Source: Heliocidaris tuberculata
Taxonomy: Eukaryota > Echinodermata > Echinoidea > Camarodonta > Echinometridae
Direction: 5' to 3'
DNA length: 64,000 nucleotides
Assembly: GCA_025618425.1 (NCBI GenBank)
Contig: CM046842.1
Location: forward strand, 38,529,054 to 38,593,053
The position numbers were made by a program, and so were the translations under genes. Shown here piece after piece: positions 26,011 through 37,094 of the stretch (position 1 is the stretch's first letter; the number at the start of each line of letters is the position of its first letter). The notes beneath the pieces are model-generated. The model ran no database searches. It was given only the letters and a program-made list of their open reading frames with translations, and had not been told where the DNA came from.

Positions 26011-29000
26011 ATGGGTAGTAATGTACTAATGTCTAGCGACAACACTGTCCCATTACGCAATCAATCTTTTTATTGTCAATCATGCAATTGTAATGTTGAA
26101 CAGAACGCATGGAATGAGAATGTGCTCATGTGTATTAACTGTTTCTCTCACCTGTTCCCTTTTCACCTTGTAGAAGATCTGGAATCACTTATATCAGATC
26201 GGCATGGCTCCTTCGAAACTACCAATTTAAACCTCAGATTTAATCCAATTGCACATGAAAGTGAAGGGCACAATAACAATGCAGAAATAGATCCTGACAA
26301 AAATTATTTTGCGAATTGCGCTATATCCACTTCTAATTACTATGAAGTGGTAGACTTTATTGATAAGTTTACGAGTACAAATAACAGAGAAACGTTTTCG
26401 AATATTCATTTCAATGTAAGAAGTATTCTTAAGAATTTTGATTCCTTTAAATATTTCTTGAGTATTTTGAATTTCAAGTTCGATGTAATTGGCATTTCTG
26501 AGACTTGGTTAACAGACGCCAGTCTTTCAACTAATATCGATGAATATACTTTTATTAGCAAGAATAGAAACCACGGGCGTGGCGGGGGTGTCGGAATGTA
26601 CGTAGCGAACACACAAAATTATTTTCGAAGAGATGACCTGATGATTGATTCAGAAATATGTGACTCCATTTTTATAGAAATTATTCAAGAAAGGAGAAAG
26701 AATATTATAGTAGGTGTCGTATACAAACCCCCAAATATTCATATCGATACTTTTTCTGAAGTAATGGACACTGTGTTTAACAAAATAATAAGTGACAACA
26801 AAATATGTTATATAATGGGTGATTTTAATATTGATTTATTACAACATGATGAAAACAAATCGGTAAAAAATTTTATCAACATACTATTTAGTAACTCATA
26901 CTACCCCCTAATAGACAAACCTTCACGAATTACGAAGTCATCTGCCACTTTAATAGATAACATACTCTCAAATAACTTAAATTCGTCTCATGATACTGGT
27001 CTATTGTATTGTGATGTCTCCGATCATTTGCCGGTCTTTAGCATCTCACAGTTAAATATTACCAATGTTAAATCATCAAAAGTAAACCTTGGCCGCAGAA
27101 TTATAGATCAAAGAAATATTGAAGCCTTAAACAGAGATCTGCAAGAAGCCGACTGGAGGGATGTATATGCTAAAGAAGATATAAACGATAGTTATAATAT
27201 TTTTCAAAATAAATTTCGTGAATTATATGATAAACATTTCCCAATTGTAGTTGAAAAGAACAAAAACAAGAAATTAAAATGTTGGATGACGAATGGACTA
27301 TTACAGTCGATCCGACATAAGAATAAACTGTATAAAATTTACTTACGTAACCCGACAGATCAAAATGCTTTTGTTTATAAAAATTACCGTAACTTACTTA
27401 CAGGACTAATACGTAAAGCAAAATCGCAATACTTCCACGACAAGTTTCTCCTTAACAAATCCAATATGAATCGCACGTGGCAAACAATCAATTCATTACT
27501 CAACAAAAGTAAGCCAGCTGAAAATTCTGTATTCAATCATAATGGGGACATCGTTACAGAACCGGACATTATTTCGAATTCTTTTAATGACTTCTTTACA
27601 AGAATTGGTCCATCCTTAGCAAATAAAATCCCAGATACCCAAATGAGCTATTTACAGTATATGAATGACCCACCTGTTGACTCTTTGTATCTCTATCCTA
27701 CCTCGGAAAACGAAATTTGTAACATTGTTAGAACTTTTAAAAACAATAAAGCTCCAGGTTTGGACGAATACAGCCCACGAGTCATTAAACAGGTCATATT
27801 ATTCATTTGTAGACCATTATGCCATATATTCAATCTTTCATTATCAAAAGGAGTTTTCCCAGATGAACTAAAGAAAGCTAAAGTTACACCAGTTTTTAAA
27901 TCGGGTGACAAGCGTGAATTTACAAATTACCGGCCCATCTCTGTTCTGTCAGTCTTCTCTAAATTATTTGAGCGTATTGTATATAAGAGAACTATTGAAT
28001 TTCTTGATAAATATTCTATTCTTTATGAAAATCAATATGGTTTCCGCAGGGATTATTCAACATGTATGGCTCTTACCAGTCTTTCTAGTAAAGTAATAGA
28101 TGCTTTTGAAGAAAATGAATTTGCAATTGGTGTTTTTATAGATCTGTCAAAAGCGTTTGATACGATTAATCACAACATTTTACTATCTAAACTGTATCAT
28201 TATGGAATACGTGGTATAGCTCATAAATGGTTCGCCAGCTATCTAAATAATCGATTACAATGTACTAAGTATCAATCTTCTGTTTCGGAGTTTAAGGCTA
28301 TAACGTGCGGAATTCCACAGGGTAGTCTTCTTGGCCCATTGTTATTTATATTATATGTAAATGATATTTATAAATCAGCTGATGAGTTATCCTTCATACT
28401 GTACGCAGACGATACAAACATATTTCTCAGTGATTCAAACTTGAAATCTGCTGGTGATACGGTAAATGCAGGTCTTATATACATATGTGAATGGTTTAAA
28501 GCTAATAAACTCTCTGTAAATGTTAAGAAATGTAATTATATGATTTTTCACAATGGAAAGAATACAGATTTCAATGATTTCAGTATTGTTCTTGATAATG
28601 TCATATTACCAAGGGTAGATAAAGTCAAATTTCTTGGTGTTTATTTAGATAGTTCCTTGTCATGGAAATACCATATTCATGAAGTTGAAAGTAAGGTGTC
28701 CAAAAACATTGGCATTATATCCAGACTTAAATATCTTTTACCCAATCACATTCTACGTATGCTATATTGTGCTCTTATACTCCCATACTTTTCATACTGT
28801 AATCTTGTCTGGGCTAATTCCTGCAAGTCAAAAATTCAAAAGCTTATGTTATTACAGAAGAAGATCATTCGTATAATATCTGGAATAAACTATCGATCCC
28901 ATACTGGTCCCGTTTTTAAAGAAACTAAATTTCTGAAATTCAGTGATATTAATTTGCATCAACAGGGTATTTTCATGTATAAAAGCATGAACAACATCTT

Positions 29001-29232
29001 TCCAGCGCAATTTAATGTTCTTATCCACTTTCACTGTAACTCGGAAATTCATAGGTATAATACAAGAGGCGCTGCCCACATTCATCTACCTAAACATAGA
29101 ACTCGAAGATTTCAATACGATATTCGATACTCTGGGCCAAAATTTTGGAACACCTTACCATCCAGCCTGCAGAAGTCGCTTTCCTTGCAAACTTTTTCCC
29201 GTAAGGCAAAAATGTATCTCATTTCTAGCTAA
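26011..29232 (+). CDS. LINE ORF2: endonuclease-reverse transcriptase
   Basis: This 1073-residue intact ORF would nick target DNA and prime reverse transcription. Residues about 20-45 hold a Cys-pair motif (CQSCNCNVE... MCINC). About 129-340 is an AP-type endonuclease: HFNVRS, ISETWLTD (catalytic Glu), VVYKPPN, MGDFNID and SDHLPVFS. About 560-840 is the RT: KAPGLDEYSP, NYRPISVLSVFSKLFE, IDLSKAFDTINHNIL, GIPQGSLLGPLLFI and YADDTNIFL. The tail includes VKFLGVYLDSSLSW. All catalytic motifs are present. The start could be the first Met or a nearby in-frame Met. The group (CR1/L2/Rex-like) is inferred. Confidence 0.95.
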   Translation: MGSNVLMSSDNTVPLRNQSFYCQSCNCNVEQNAWNENVLMCINCFSHLFPFHLVEDLESLISDRHGSFETTNLNLRFNPIAHESEGHNNNAEIDPDKNYFANCAISTSNYYEVVDFIDKFTSTNNRETFSNIHFNVRSILKNFDSFKYFLSILNFKFDVIGISETWLTDASLSTNIDEYTFISKNRNHGRGGGVGMYVANTQNYFRRDDLMIDSEICDSIFIEIIQERRKNIIVGVVYKPPNIHIDTFSEVMDTVFNKIISDNKICYIMGDFNIDLLQHDENKSVKNFINILFSNSYYPLIDKPSRITKSSATLIDNILSNNLNSSHDTGLLYCDVSDHLPVFSISQLNITNVKSSKVNLGRRIIDQRNIEALNRDLQEADWRDVYAKEDINDSYNIFQNKFRELYDKHFPIVVEKNKNKKLKCWMTNGLLQSIRHKNKLYKIYLRNPTDQNAFVYKNYRNLLTGLIRKAKSQYFHDKFLLNKSNMNRTWQTINSLLNKSKPAENSVFNHNGDIVTEPDIISNSFNDFFTRIGPSLANKIPDTQMSYLQYMNDPPVDSLYLYPTSENEICNIVRTFKNNKAPGLDEYSPRVIKQVILFICRPLCHIFNLSLSKGVFPDELKKAKVTPVFKSGDKREFTNYRPISVLSVFSKLFERIVYKRTIEFLDKYSILYENQYGFRRDYSTCMALTSLSSKVIDAFEENEFAIGVFIDLSKAFDTINHNILLSKLYHYGIRGIAHKWFASYLNNRLQCTKYQSSVSEFKAITCGIPQGSLLGPLLFILYVNDIYKSADELSFILYADDTNIFLSDSNLKSAGDTVNAGLIYICEWFKANKLSVNVKKCNYMIFHNGKNTDFNDFSIVLDNVILPRVDKVKFLGVYLDSSLSWKYHIHEVESKVSKNIGIISRLKYLLPNHILRMLYCALILPYFSYCNLVWANSCKSKIQKLMLLQKKIIRIISGINYRSHTGPVFKETKFLKFSDINLHQQGIFMYKSMNNIFPAQFNVLIHFHCNSEIHRYNTRGAAHIHLPKHRTRRFQYDIRYSGPKFWNTLPSSLQKSLSLQTFSRKAKMYLISS

Positions 29233-30017
29233 TCCCCTTTTTGTATTTATATCTGAAACTGAAGTTATACCTTCTTGTAGTATTTAAAAAAAAAAAAAAA
29301 AAAAAAAAAATGACATGTTGTATCACCGCTTATTTCTTTTTATTATTACGTACGTGCCTCAGCTGTTGCTAGGCCGGTCAAATCCTTTTCATTGTATTAT
29401 GTAACATTCAGGCGAAGCGAAGCGTCGCGCTCGGACGGTGTGGGGGGGGGGGGGGGAGGGGACCTTTTGTTGTTTGCGGACAAAGGGTCCCCCCCCCCAC
29501 ACACACACACACATTTCCAATGTCCGGGCGCGCGATGTTTCCGCCGCCTATGGTAAACATTGTATACTCTTTGGGACAGTGTTGTCGGACGATGTTATTG
29601 CTGCTGTTCTTTGCTCATCTTTAATGATATGTATCTGTATCTATATATGTATGCTGCCGGTATATATATGTATGTATACTGCAATCTCTGGTGATGCCAT
29701 CATAGACACAATAGTCCAAAATGCCTGACTCTCTTTTAAGTCCTTTCTCTATATACTGTCTTTTCCTCTCTCTCATCCACGTATTATGTTCTTCAGTGCT
29801 CGATGTAATATTCTTTCAGTAACTTGTATTAATTTTTTACGGGCGTTTCCCAACACAAGCTTTGCTTTTCGGGTTTTCGCCTCCTTCTGTTCTCTGAATT
29901 ATTTACTATGTACATTGTACTATATGTTGACAGCAATGTTACAAATGTATTATCTCGTTTTATTTTACACTGTTCCTGACGAGAAGGAAATAAATGTTAA
30001 TTTCAATTCAATTCAAT
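29233..30017 (+). other. LINE 3' UTR
   Basis: It contains an internal A-run (about 29285-29310), a G/C-run-rich palindromic patch (29411-29550) that looks like a small insertion, then CTGACGAGAAGGAAATAAAT and the terminal AATTC repeats. Confidence 0.7.
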
Positions 30018-30021
30018 TCAG

Positions 30022-30887
30022 GGAAAAACCCTACGTGAGACTGGGGACAAGTACGTTCCACCCAGCAACTGCTTATTGCTTACTGTACCCAAAGTTAATG
30101 TTCCAATTTGGGACATCTTGAAATTAGGCACCAAGAGCAGGTAGCTAGGGACCTTAAACTGCAGAGAGTTCAGCTGTCCCTCAGAGGTTTGGTGGCCTTC
30201 TTGCGTACTCTTGATGCAGCTGACGTTATTTCAGCCACTCAGCAGGATGCCTTGGCTCTGTTGAGCAATACTAACTTTGAACTTAAATCTTTACGCAAGC
30301 ACCTGATCAGGCCAGACATGAACGCTAGATTCACGCACCTGTGCAAGCCCACAACTATGGTGGGGAAACAACTGTTTGGTGATGACCTACCCAAGCAAGT
30401 GAAAGACTTACAGGAACAACAGAAGGCAACAGCAGGGGTGATGAGACCACAGATTAAGACCAGTTCTGGCCAGCATAGCCAGCATTATCACCCCTATGCC
30501 GGGTCACACAAGTCCAAGTACCACGATGCGGGATGGACGCCATCCTCCAGAGATTCCAGCCGCTCACAACCTAAGGCTGATAGTTCCCACAGGCCTTTTT
30601 TAAGGCAATCAGCCCCATCAGGTGCAGACTCATCACCAGAAGGACAAACACCAAAGCAGTGCCCTGCCTCGGCTAGGAGCAAAACAGAAAACCTACCACT
30701 ACAAGTACAAGAAGAACTAAACAACACCAACCTCGAAGAGGTAGGTCAGATTTCTCATTCTAAAGGTTCATTTGGTACTCCTGTTGGAGGTCGACTGAAA
30801 CGGTTTTATGAAAATTGGTGCAGCATTACTTCTGACACTTTCATTTGGCTGCGGTGCAAGGGTACAAACTTTAATTTGACCCACAGT
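30022..30887 (+). pseudogene. DIRS gag C-terminal part, damaged
   Basis: It continues from 23498 with KYVPPSNCLLLTVPKVNVPI and WDILKLG, then meets TAG (about 30139). The sequence goes on in another frame as LKLQRVQLSLRGLVAFLRTL, LIRPDMNARFTHLC and QLFGDDLPKQVKDLQEQQ, and ends GRLKRFYENWCSITSD before an hAT insertion. KLQRVQ...L and LFGDDLPK are recognisable DIRS capsid-like text. The last part (FYENWCSITSD) leads into the RT linker. Confidence 0.75.
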
Positions 30888-31158
30888 CAGGGGCGGCGCC
30901 AGGGTATTTTGATAGGAGGGGCAAGACGACCTAAAGATGACGTCATATTTTTCTCCATTAAATAACAGGGGTAATATAGAGTTATATGTTTAAGACCTCT
31001 CTTTTTAATACTCCTCTTTCTTCTTTCTTCCCTTTTCTTCCCTTTTCTTCCTCCTTTTCTTCTTTTTTTCTTCTTTTTTTTTCTTTTTTCACTACTTGAA
31101 AATCATAGGGGGGGGCGGTCGCCCCCTCTGCCCCCCCCCCCCTGTAGCGCCGCCCCTG
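30888..31158. mobile_element. hAT-like MITE in DIRS, perfect 8-bp duplication
   Basis: The ends are CAGGGGCGGCGCCAGGGTAT and, inverted, CAGGGGCGGCGCTACAGGGG. CCCACAGT flanks both sides (30880-30887, 31159-31166). The interior is a T/C-rich run with GGGGGGCGGTCGCCCCC. It is the same family as 63746 onward. Confidence 0.95.
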
Positions 31159-31166
31159 CCCACAGT

Positions 31167-32162
31167 GCATGCCACCCAGTAGATCACGGCCAAATTTCCA
31201 ATTTAAGTCCTGTCAGACTGAACAGGCTGCTATCAGCAATGAATTATGAAACTTTTGGATAAAAATGTCATAGAAGTGTGTAATCGTGAGGAAGGCGAAT
31301 TCATTTCCAATATTTTCACTTGGCCCAAGAAGAATGGCGGGCTGCGTCTGATTTTAGATCTGTCAGACCTTAACAAGAGCCTTCAGTATCACCATTTTAA
31401 GATGGATGATATTCATGTGGCCGCTGCGCTTATATCTCCAAATTGTTATCTTGCTTCAGTCGACCTATAAGACGCTAATTACTACTCTGTTCCCATCCAT
31501 CCTAGCCACAGAAAGTATTTGAAATTTGTATGGAAAGGGCAACTGTTTCAATTCAAGGTCCTTCCAAATGGCCTTAGCACAACCCCTAGATTATTCACCA
31601 AAGAAGTTACTGAAGCCTGTCCTTGCCTCGCTCAGACAGGCAGGTCATGCAGTGGTTGGGTACCTATAGATGATACCATAATCATTGGAAAAGACAAGGA
31701 ACATACAAAGGCTGCAATCACAGCTACTACAGATACTCTTATACAGAGTTAGGTTTCCTGGTACACCCTGAAAAGTCGGTCCTTATACCCATGCAGGAGA
31801 TAAAATTCCTGGGGTTCATGCTAAATTCAGTAATCATGCATCTTTCTCTACCTGAAGATAAGAAGGATGATATAGTCAAAGACTGCACAGATCTCCTTCA
31901 TGCCAACAATCCTCTCATTCGGGTGGTAGTTAGAGTGATAGGGAAGTTGATAGCAACATTCCCTGCTGTATATACAATACGGTCCCTTGTTTTATCGCTC
32001 CCTCGATCGAAAGGGATAATTAAGATTACTGCACTGAAGAAATGTAAGTGTCATTTTGACAGACCGATGAAGCTCTCCGTTAAGGCAAAGGAGGAATTAT
32101 TATGGTGGATAGAGAATGTAAGATCTTCCTTTTCCCCAATTAGACGTGAAAAACCACAAATT
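31167..32162 (+). pseudogene. DIRS reverse transcriptase, inactivated
   Basis: Readable blocks are NIFTWPKKNGGLRLILDLSD, YHHFKMDDIHVAAALISPNC, LASVDL, then TAA where DIRS elements usually have a lysine, followed by YYSVPIHPSHRKYLKFVWKG, QFKVLPNGLSTTPRLFTKEV, PIDDTIIIG and IKFLGFMLNSV. The YxDD box reads PIDD, so the tyrosine is lost. A frameshift follows at about 31750. The enzyme is therefore dead by nonsense, motif and frame changes, although homology to DIRS RT is clear. Confidence 0.88.
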
Positions 32163-32165
32163 TAG

Positions 32166-32744
32166 CTACGTACTGATGCTAGTGGCATGGGCTGGGGAAC
32201 AACTAACCTCCACACTAAGATAGGAGGAAGATGGAATGAGCAAGAGTTGAAGCGAGCTCAAAATAATGAAATTAATTACTTAGAGACTCTAGCCGCAGGC
32301 CTAGGGTTAAGGGCTTTTTGTGAGGATAAGCGTGATTTGCATGTGCTCATTAGACTAGACAATCAAACAGCAGTAAGCTACCTAAATAACTTTGGGGGCA
32401 TCAAATCTAGAGATTGCGATCACATGGCTTCTGAAATTTGGAAATGGTGTATGATGAGAAATATCTGGATAACTGCAGCCCATCTACCGGGCTGTCTAAA
32501 CACAGAGGCAGACCAAATGTCCAGAAAATTCAATGACAGGACTGAATGGATGTTGGATAAGAAAGCCTTTTCAAAAATTGTTGACCACTTTGGATTACCT
32601 GAAATAGATCTGTTCGCATCCAGACTGAATGCTCAACTACCTAGATTTGTATCTTGGTTGCCAGAACCTGGCGCTGAAACGGTGAATGCCTTCACAATAG
32701 ATTGGGGCCATTTCAATTTCTATGCTTTCCCCCCTTCTGTCTGA
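32166..32744 (+). pseudogene. DIRS RNase H domain and linker
   Basis: Separated from the RT by TAG (32163-32165). It reads LRTDASGMGWG, EINYLETLAAGLGLRA, IRLDNQTAVSYLNN and HLPGCLNTEADQMSR. The Asp-Glu-Asp-Asp catalytic set of RNase H is still visible. It ends with IDLFASRLNAQLPRFVSW and TGA at 32742-32744. A further frame at about 32750-32850 (KIQADKATGLLIVPNWPTQA) continues the usual DIRS linker. Confidence 0.85.
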
Positions 32745-32849
32745 TATCAAAATGCTTACAAAAGATTCAAGCAGACAAAGCGACTGGGCTTTTGATAGTA
32801 CCAAATTGGCCCACTCAGGCTTGGTTCCCAATATTTAAAGTGATTGATT

Positions 32850-33235
32850 AACTTTGTGAAAAATTGTAAAATCAGCTCAAATGCCAGTGAATTGTGTGCA
32901 GTCCTCTAACTACATATATAATTAAGGATATGTGAAAGTATGAGAGAAAATGGAACCCGTTTACTATCCTAAAAAAGAGAAAATCGCGATCAATCGCTAG
33001 CGCAAGTCGCTCGGCTTCTTCGCTGCGCTGCAGTCACAAAAACCAAGCACCGGCGCTTGGCAATTTTAGAGCGGGTTTCCAGCCCGTACGGTATTCTGTG
33101 ATAGAGCGAGGTATGCCAACCGTAAGAGTTCTTTAGGGTTCGGTGGTACTCTATCCCGACATCAATGTTCAATCGTAAATATCTTCATATATAAACGACC
33201 GATCAGCTTATAAAACTCAGGCGATTCCTGTCTGA
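32850..33235. other. Foreign-looking segment in the DIRS linker
   Basis: About 385 bp interrupt the DIRS linker. The core is GC-rich (GAGCGGGTTTCCAGCCCGT, GCACCGGCGCTTGGC) with inverted motifs, unlike the surrounding retroelement. No ends or target duplication were found. Confidence 0.35.
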
Positions 33236-33422
33236 GCTAAAGGTTTGCAATTATGATTACAGCATTAGCTGGAACAGTGATTTTTTTTTTCAATTCTGGG
33301 CAAAGTTAATCAATGCCTTTAATAGTAGGGGAACCCATGTTGCTCAAGAGAAGAAACGACCTTCTCAAGCAACCAGTATCAAATATAACACATCCACTTT
33401 CTCCCCATCTTGATTTGCTTTA

Positions 33423-33687
33423 TTGGAGGATTTGCGGAGACCCTTCCAGGGTAAGGGACTGAGCAACAGGACAATACAGGTCATCGCAGCCTCTTGGCGA
33501 GCATCAACCAAGAAGCAATACTACGTGTACATAAGAAAGTGGAAGCGTTTTTGTTCAACCAGGGAATTGAACTACTTACATAGTACAGCAGAGACAGTAC
33601 TAGAATTCTTTTCAGAAATGTTTTATGTACATGGGGCAAGCTACAGCTCTCTGAATACAACTAGAAGTGCGTTAGTATACTATTAAT
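33423..33687 (+). pseudogene. DIRS tyrosine recombinase, N-terminal (DNA-binding) part
   Basis: LSNRTIQVIAASWRASTKKQ, then YYVYIRKWKRFC and LNTTRSALV, match the core-binding domain of DIRS recombinases. The frame is cut by the Crypton insertion after TTRSALV. It resumes at about 39171 (SHFGKILSNRIPSPCVSLFE). Confidence 0.82.
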
Positions 33688-33848
33688 ACATGGTTGGGAG
33701 TGCGTTAGTGCGATCCGGCAACACAAAGGTTTTTATCGTGGTGTACTAACGCACGAGGCGTAGCCGAGTGTGTTAGACACCACGATAAAAACCTGCGTGT
33801 TGCCGGATCGCACTAACGCACGACCTCACAACCATGTATTAATAGTTT
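33681..33848. repeat. 168-bp near-perfect hairpin at the Crypton left end
   Basis: TATTAATACATGGTTGGGAG and its inverse at 33828-33848 bound arms that also pair through GTGCGTTAGTGCGATCCGGC and TTTTTATCGTGGTGT. GTGCGTTAGT-type text also appears near the right end of the insert (39064-39090). Confidence 0.85.
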
Positions 33849-34046
33849 TATAAAACGGGTCTACAATCTAAGTGTTTTCACTTACCTCGAATTGTCATGC
33901 TCCATGCTTGAATCCTTGAAAGCAGCAAAACTCATATACGTAGTAGACCTCTGCAGTTCTATTTACAATGTTTAACTTGTTAGTCTTTGTTGTGAACGCA
34001 TATACAATGTTTATTTACAATGTTTAGGCCTAGTCTTTATTTAGAC

Positions 34047-34437
34047 CTATATGTGAGTAATATGAACCTGACAATTATGGAAGTGGTATTGAGTCTGGTT
34101 CACCGATGTATTTTCACTTCCTTGAGCTTGGCTGAGCATGTTCGAATTTGAGGTTATATTGAAGCTTGAAGATGAAGACAAGGCACCACCACTGGCACTA
34201 GGAGTAGGACTAGTACTAGTACTAGCAGTAGCAGGAGTAGGACTCGGAGTAGGAATCACTTGGCACAGTTGTGTCGATAACTGTCTGCTCATTTCCTGTT
34301 TGCGCTTGTCACTTGTTCTGGAATAGTGCTTCAGTGAGGTTGCACTACGATGGCCGCTCACGGACATTATATCCCTTGTCTCAAAACCGGCACTGTCTAG
34401 CGAAGTAATGCAAGTGGCTCGAATAGAATGGTTAGTA
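34047..34437 (-). pseudogene. Crypton tyrosine recombinase, C-terminal part
   Basis: It reads TNHSIRATCITSLDSAGFET, IMSVSGHRSATSLKHYSR, then a P/S/T-rich tail and HFHNCQVHI. HSIR is the HxxR motif, GHRS the second motif, and SLKHYSR holds the nucleophilic tyrosine. It joins 37942 once the TA-flanked element and one TA are discounted, so the two pieces were one gene. Confidence 0.88.
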
Positions 34438-36884
34438 TACCCTTACAAAAAAGTACCATGATAATACCATGGTAATACCGTGGTAAAAGTACCATGGTAA
34501 TACTGTGTTTGAGTATCGTGGTAAATTGGGACCGTAATACGGCATTTCATGGTACTGTATTACCATGAAAATACCATGCCATTACCACGGTGAAACCATG
34601 GTTTTACCATGGTATTACCGTACCATGGATCCATTGTAAAACCATGGTTTTACCATGGTTAAACCACAATAAAATCACGGTCAAAACCACAGTAAAACTT
34701 TGGTTTTACAATGGTTTTACCACAGTAAAGTTCCGGCGGAAACCATGGTAAATCCATTGTAATTCAAGTTGGAAATATTAACTGCACGGTTACATAACTT
34801 CCATGTATTTAATTTTAGTATTATATTGCATAACATATTACATACATGGTTAATATGAAACTTAAACTACTAATCACACAAGCACAAGTCATCATCATTT
34901 TAACATTATAAATCACAATGCAGTATCATGGCCGTGCCATAGCCACTAGTTACCTATGGGTTTCAGTCTTATATACCAACTTGAGAATCTGTTACTTTTG
35001 GTAATGGTTAGTTAATTACAGTTTCTGTTATTATTAGAAAATATGGAAAGTGACATATTAAAATTCACTCAAGAAATATCTCGCAACTAATTTCACAATA
35101 AATATTTATGAAAAAAAATAATATTGCATTTGCCCTTTTCTTAAAATATTGAATTTTGTTTAAAATTTCACAAATATGCAAATGAAATACATTTATTCAA
35201 ATGAGTAACTATGGTATTTCACCACGGTAAAACGACGGTTTAACCGTGGCATTACTACCATGGTTTTGTGACCATGGTTAAACCATCGCTGAAATGATGG
35301 TTATATTACCATGGTGATTCAGCTATGGTAAAACCATGGTTTAAATCATGGTTATATTACCATAGTTTTTATCATGGTAAGACAATGGTTTAACCATTGT
35401 ATTACTACCATGGTTTCTTATCGATGGTAAAACCATGGTTGAAATCATGGATGTATTACCACGGTTATTTAACCACTGTAATAAACTGCTTTCACTATGG
35501 TTTTATTACTGTGGTCTTAGTGACCATGATTTCACCAAGGTTTCACCATGGTTTTATTACCACGGTATATTAACCATTGTAAAACCATGGTTTACCCAAA
35601 GTTCATCCATGGTTTAACCAATGTCATGGATTAAAAACCATGGATTATGAGCGATCCATTGTAAAACCATGGTTTAACAATGGTTTCATCATGGTTTTTA
35701 CAGTAAAACCATGGTAATTATTTGCAAGGGTTCCTGATTAAGAGGTCTTTAGTCCCTCGGTCTCTTCTCAATGACATTTGAGCTAAATTGGGTCTGCATA
35801 TAAAGCCTACTTGTTGTCGACTGTACTAGACTAAATTTACCAGCTCAGCAATAGACCTTTCTCTCTCTTTTTTCCTCTCTTCCTCTCGACTCTCCTAGAT
35901 AGATGCCCCATCCAAATATGATATCTAAATTTGCTAACCAGAATACATTTTCCTGGTCTGTCACTGAATGGTCTTTCTGTAATTATCTAACAACTAGGAC
36001 CCATAGGGGTTACATGATAGACTATGCAGTTATACTTTTGATGTTTCTGGCAGTAGGCCCTATTTATAGATATACAGCTTACTTTCTTTAAAAAATAAAA
36101 ATAAATCACAGTTTGTGACATCGGCAGTGTTATCTATATTTTTTTACTTGTTTTTGTTTGGCAACCAGTTATTTTCCACAAATACTATCGGTTTTTTACG
36201 ATGGTGTTTTAACCAAAGTAAAACCGGCATGGTTTCAATAATAGCTTTATAACCATGGAGTTTAACCATGGTAAGATGTACAGTGGTATTACTATTATGG
36301 ATTTTTTTGTATTACCATGGGAAAATCATTGTTGTATTACCATGGTGTATTAACAAGGGTAAAACTGTGGTTTAATCATGGTTTTATTACCATGGTGTTT
36401 TAACTATGATAAAACCATGGTTTCAATCATGGTTTTATAACCATGGTTGTTGACCACGGTAAAACGATTGTTTACCCTCATTTTATCCATGCGGTTTAAA
36501 GCTCATGTAGAGTATTGGTAGAAAAAAGGAAATTGGAAATAAACATGTTAAATATAGTCTCATTTTGTTCTCCTTGTATCAAAATATGTCTGTAAGAGAT
36601 CATTTGGTATTCCATCTATGATTTCTGGTGAATTTCAGTGTAAATATCTGTAAGGAATGCTTGATCACTGCCATTATGCTAGGACCCTTCCACCCCGACG
36701 GCTCCCCGCACAGCAATCTTGGGGCTTCGCATAGAGACAGCGTGTGTGCACTGTGTGTAGCTACTCATCATTGGTTTTACACGTGTGTTTACAGTGTATA
36801 GCACAAGCTGCCTTTGTTGGGATTTTACGTGCCTGTCCCGGCACATAAATTAGTTTTTGCCTCTTATTTGTTTCATATTAAACT

Positions 36885-36985
36885 TTAGGAGGCGAAATCT
36901 TCACAGTATCTTGCTATTTATCAACAAAAATTGAAGAAATCTGACGAACAGTTTTTGAGGGCTTACCAAAACTTTACATGACCTT
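36885..36985. repeat. Dispersed 100-bp repeat (GTATCTTGCTATTTATCA)
   Basis: A diverged relative lies at 41074-41375, where it is split by a 187-bp MITE. Shared text includes TTTTTGAGGGCTTACCAAAA. Confidence 0.75.
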
Positions 36986-37094
36986 TAACCATGGTTATGA
37001 TTGTAAAACCATGGATGATTGATTCATTGTAAAACCGTGGTTTAACCATGGTTTTATCATGGTTATGATGGTAAAGCCATGGTAATTTTTTACA

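Larger units (their letters stand above)
23495..30021 (+). mobile_element. Full-length LINE (CR1/L2-like group) inside DIRS gag
   Basis: It runs from a T-run just after TCAG (23495-23498) to a 3' (AATTC)n tail ending in TCAG (30018-30021). The 4-bp TCAG is a short target duplication, and removing the insert restores the DIRS reading frame. ORF1 (23623-24531) and ORF2 (26011-29232) are both intact, so it is young compared with its broken host. The short-repeat 3' tail is typical of CR1/L2-type elements. Confidence 0.88.

Noticed and set aside
34047..34367. Stand-alone 106-codon gene with T/S/P-rich tail
   Set aside because: Upstream bases in the same frame carry HSIRAT and continue from 37942; it is the Crypton C-terminus.
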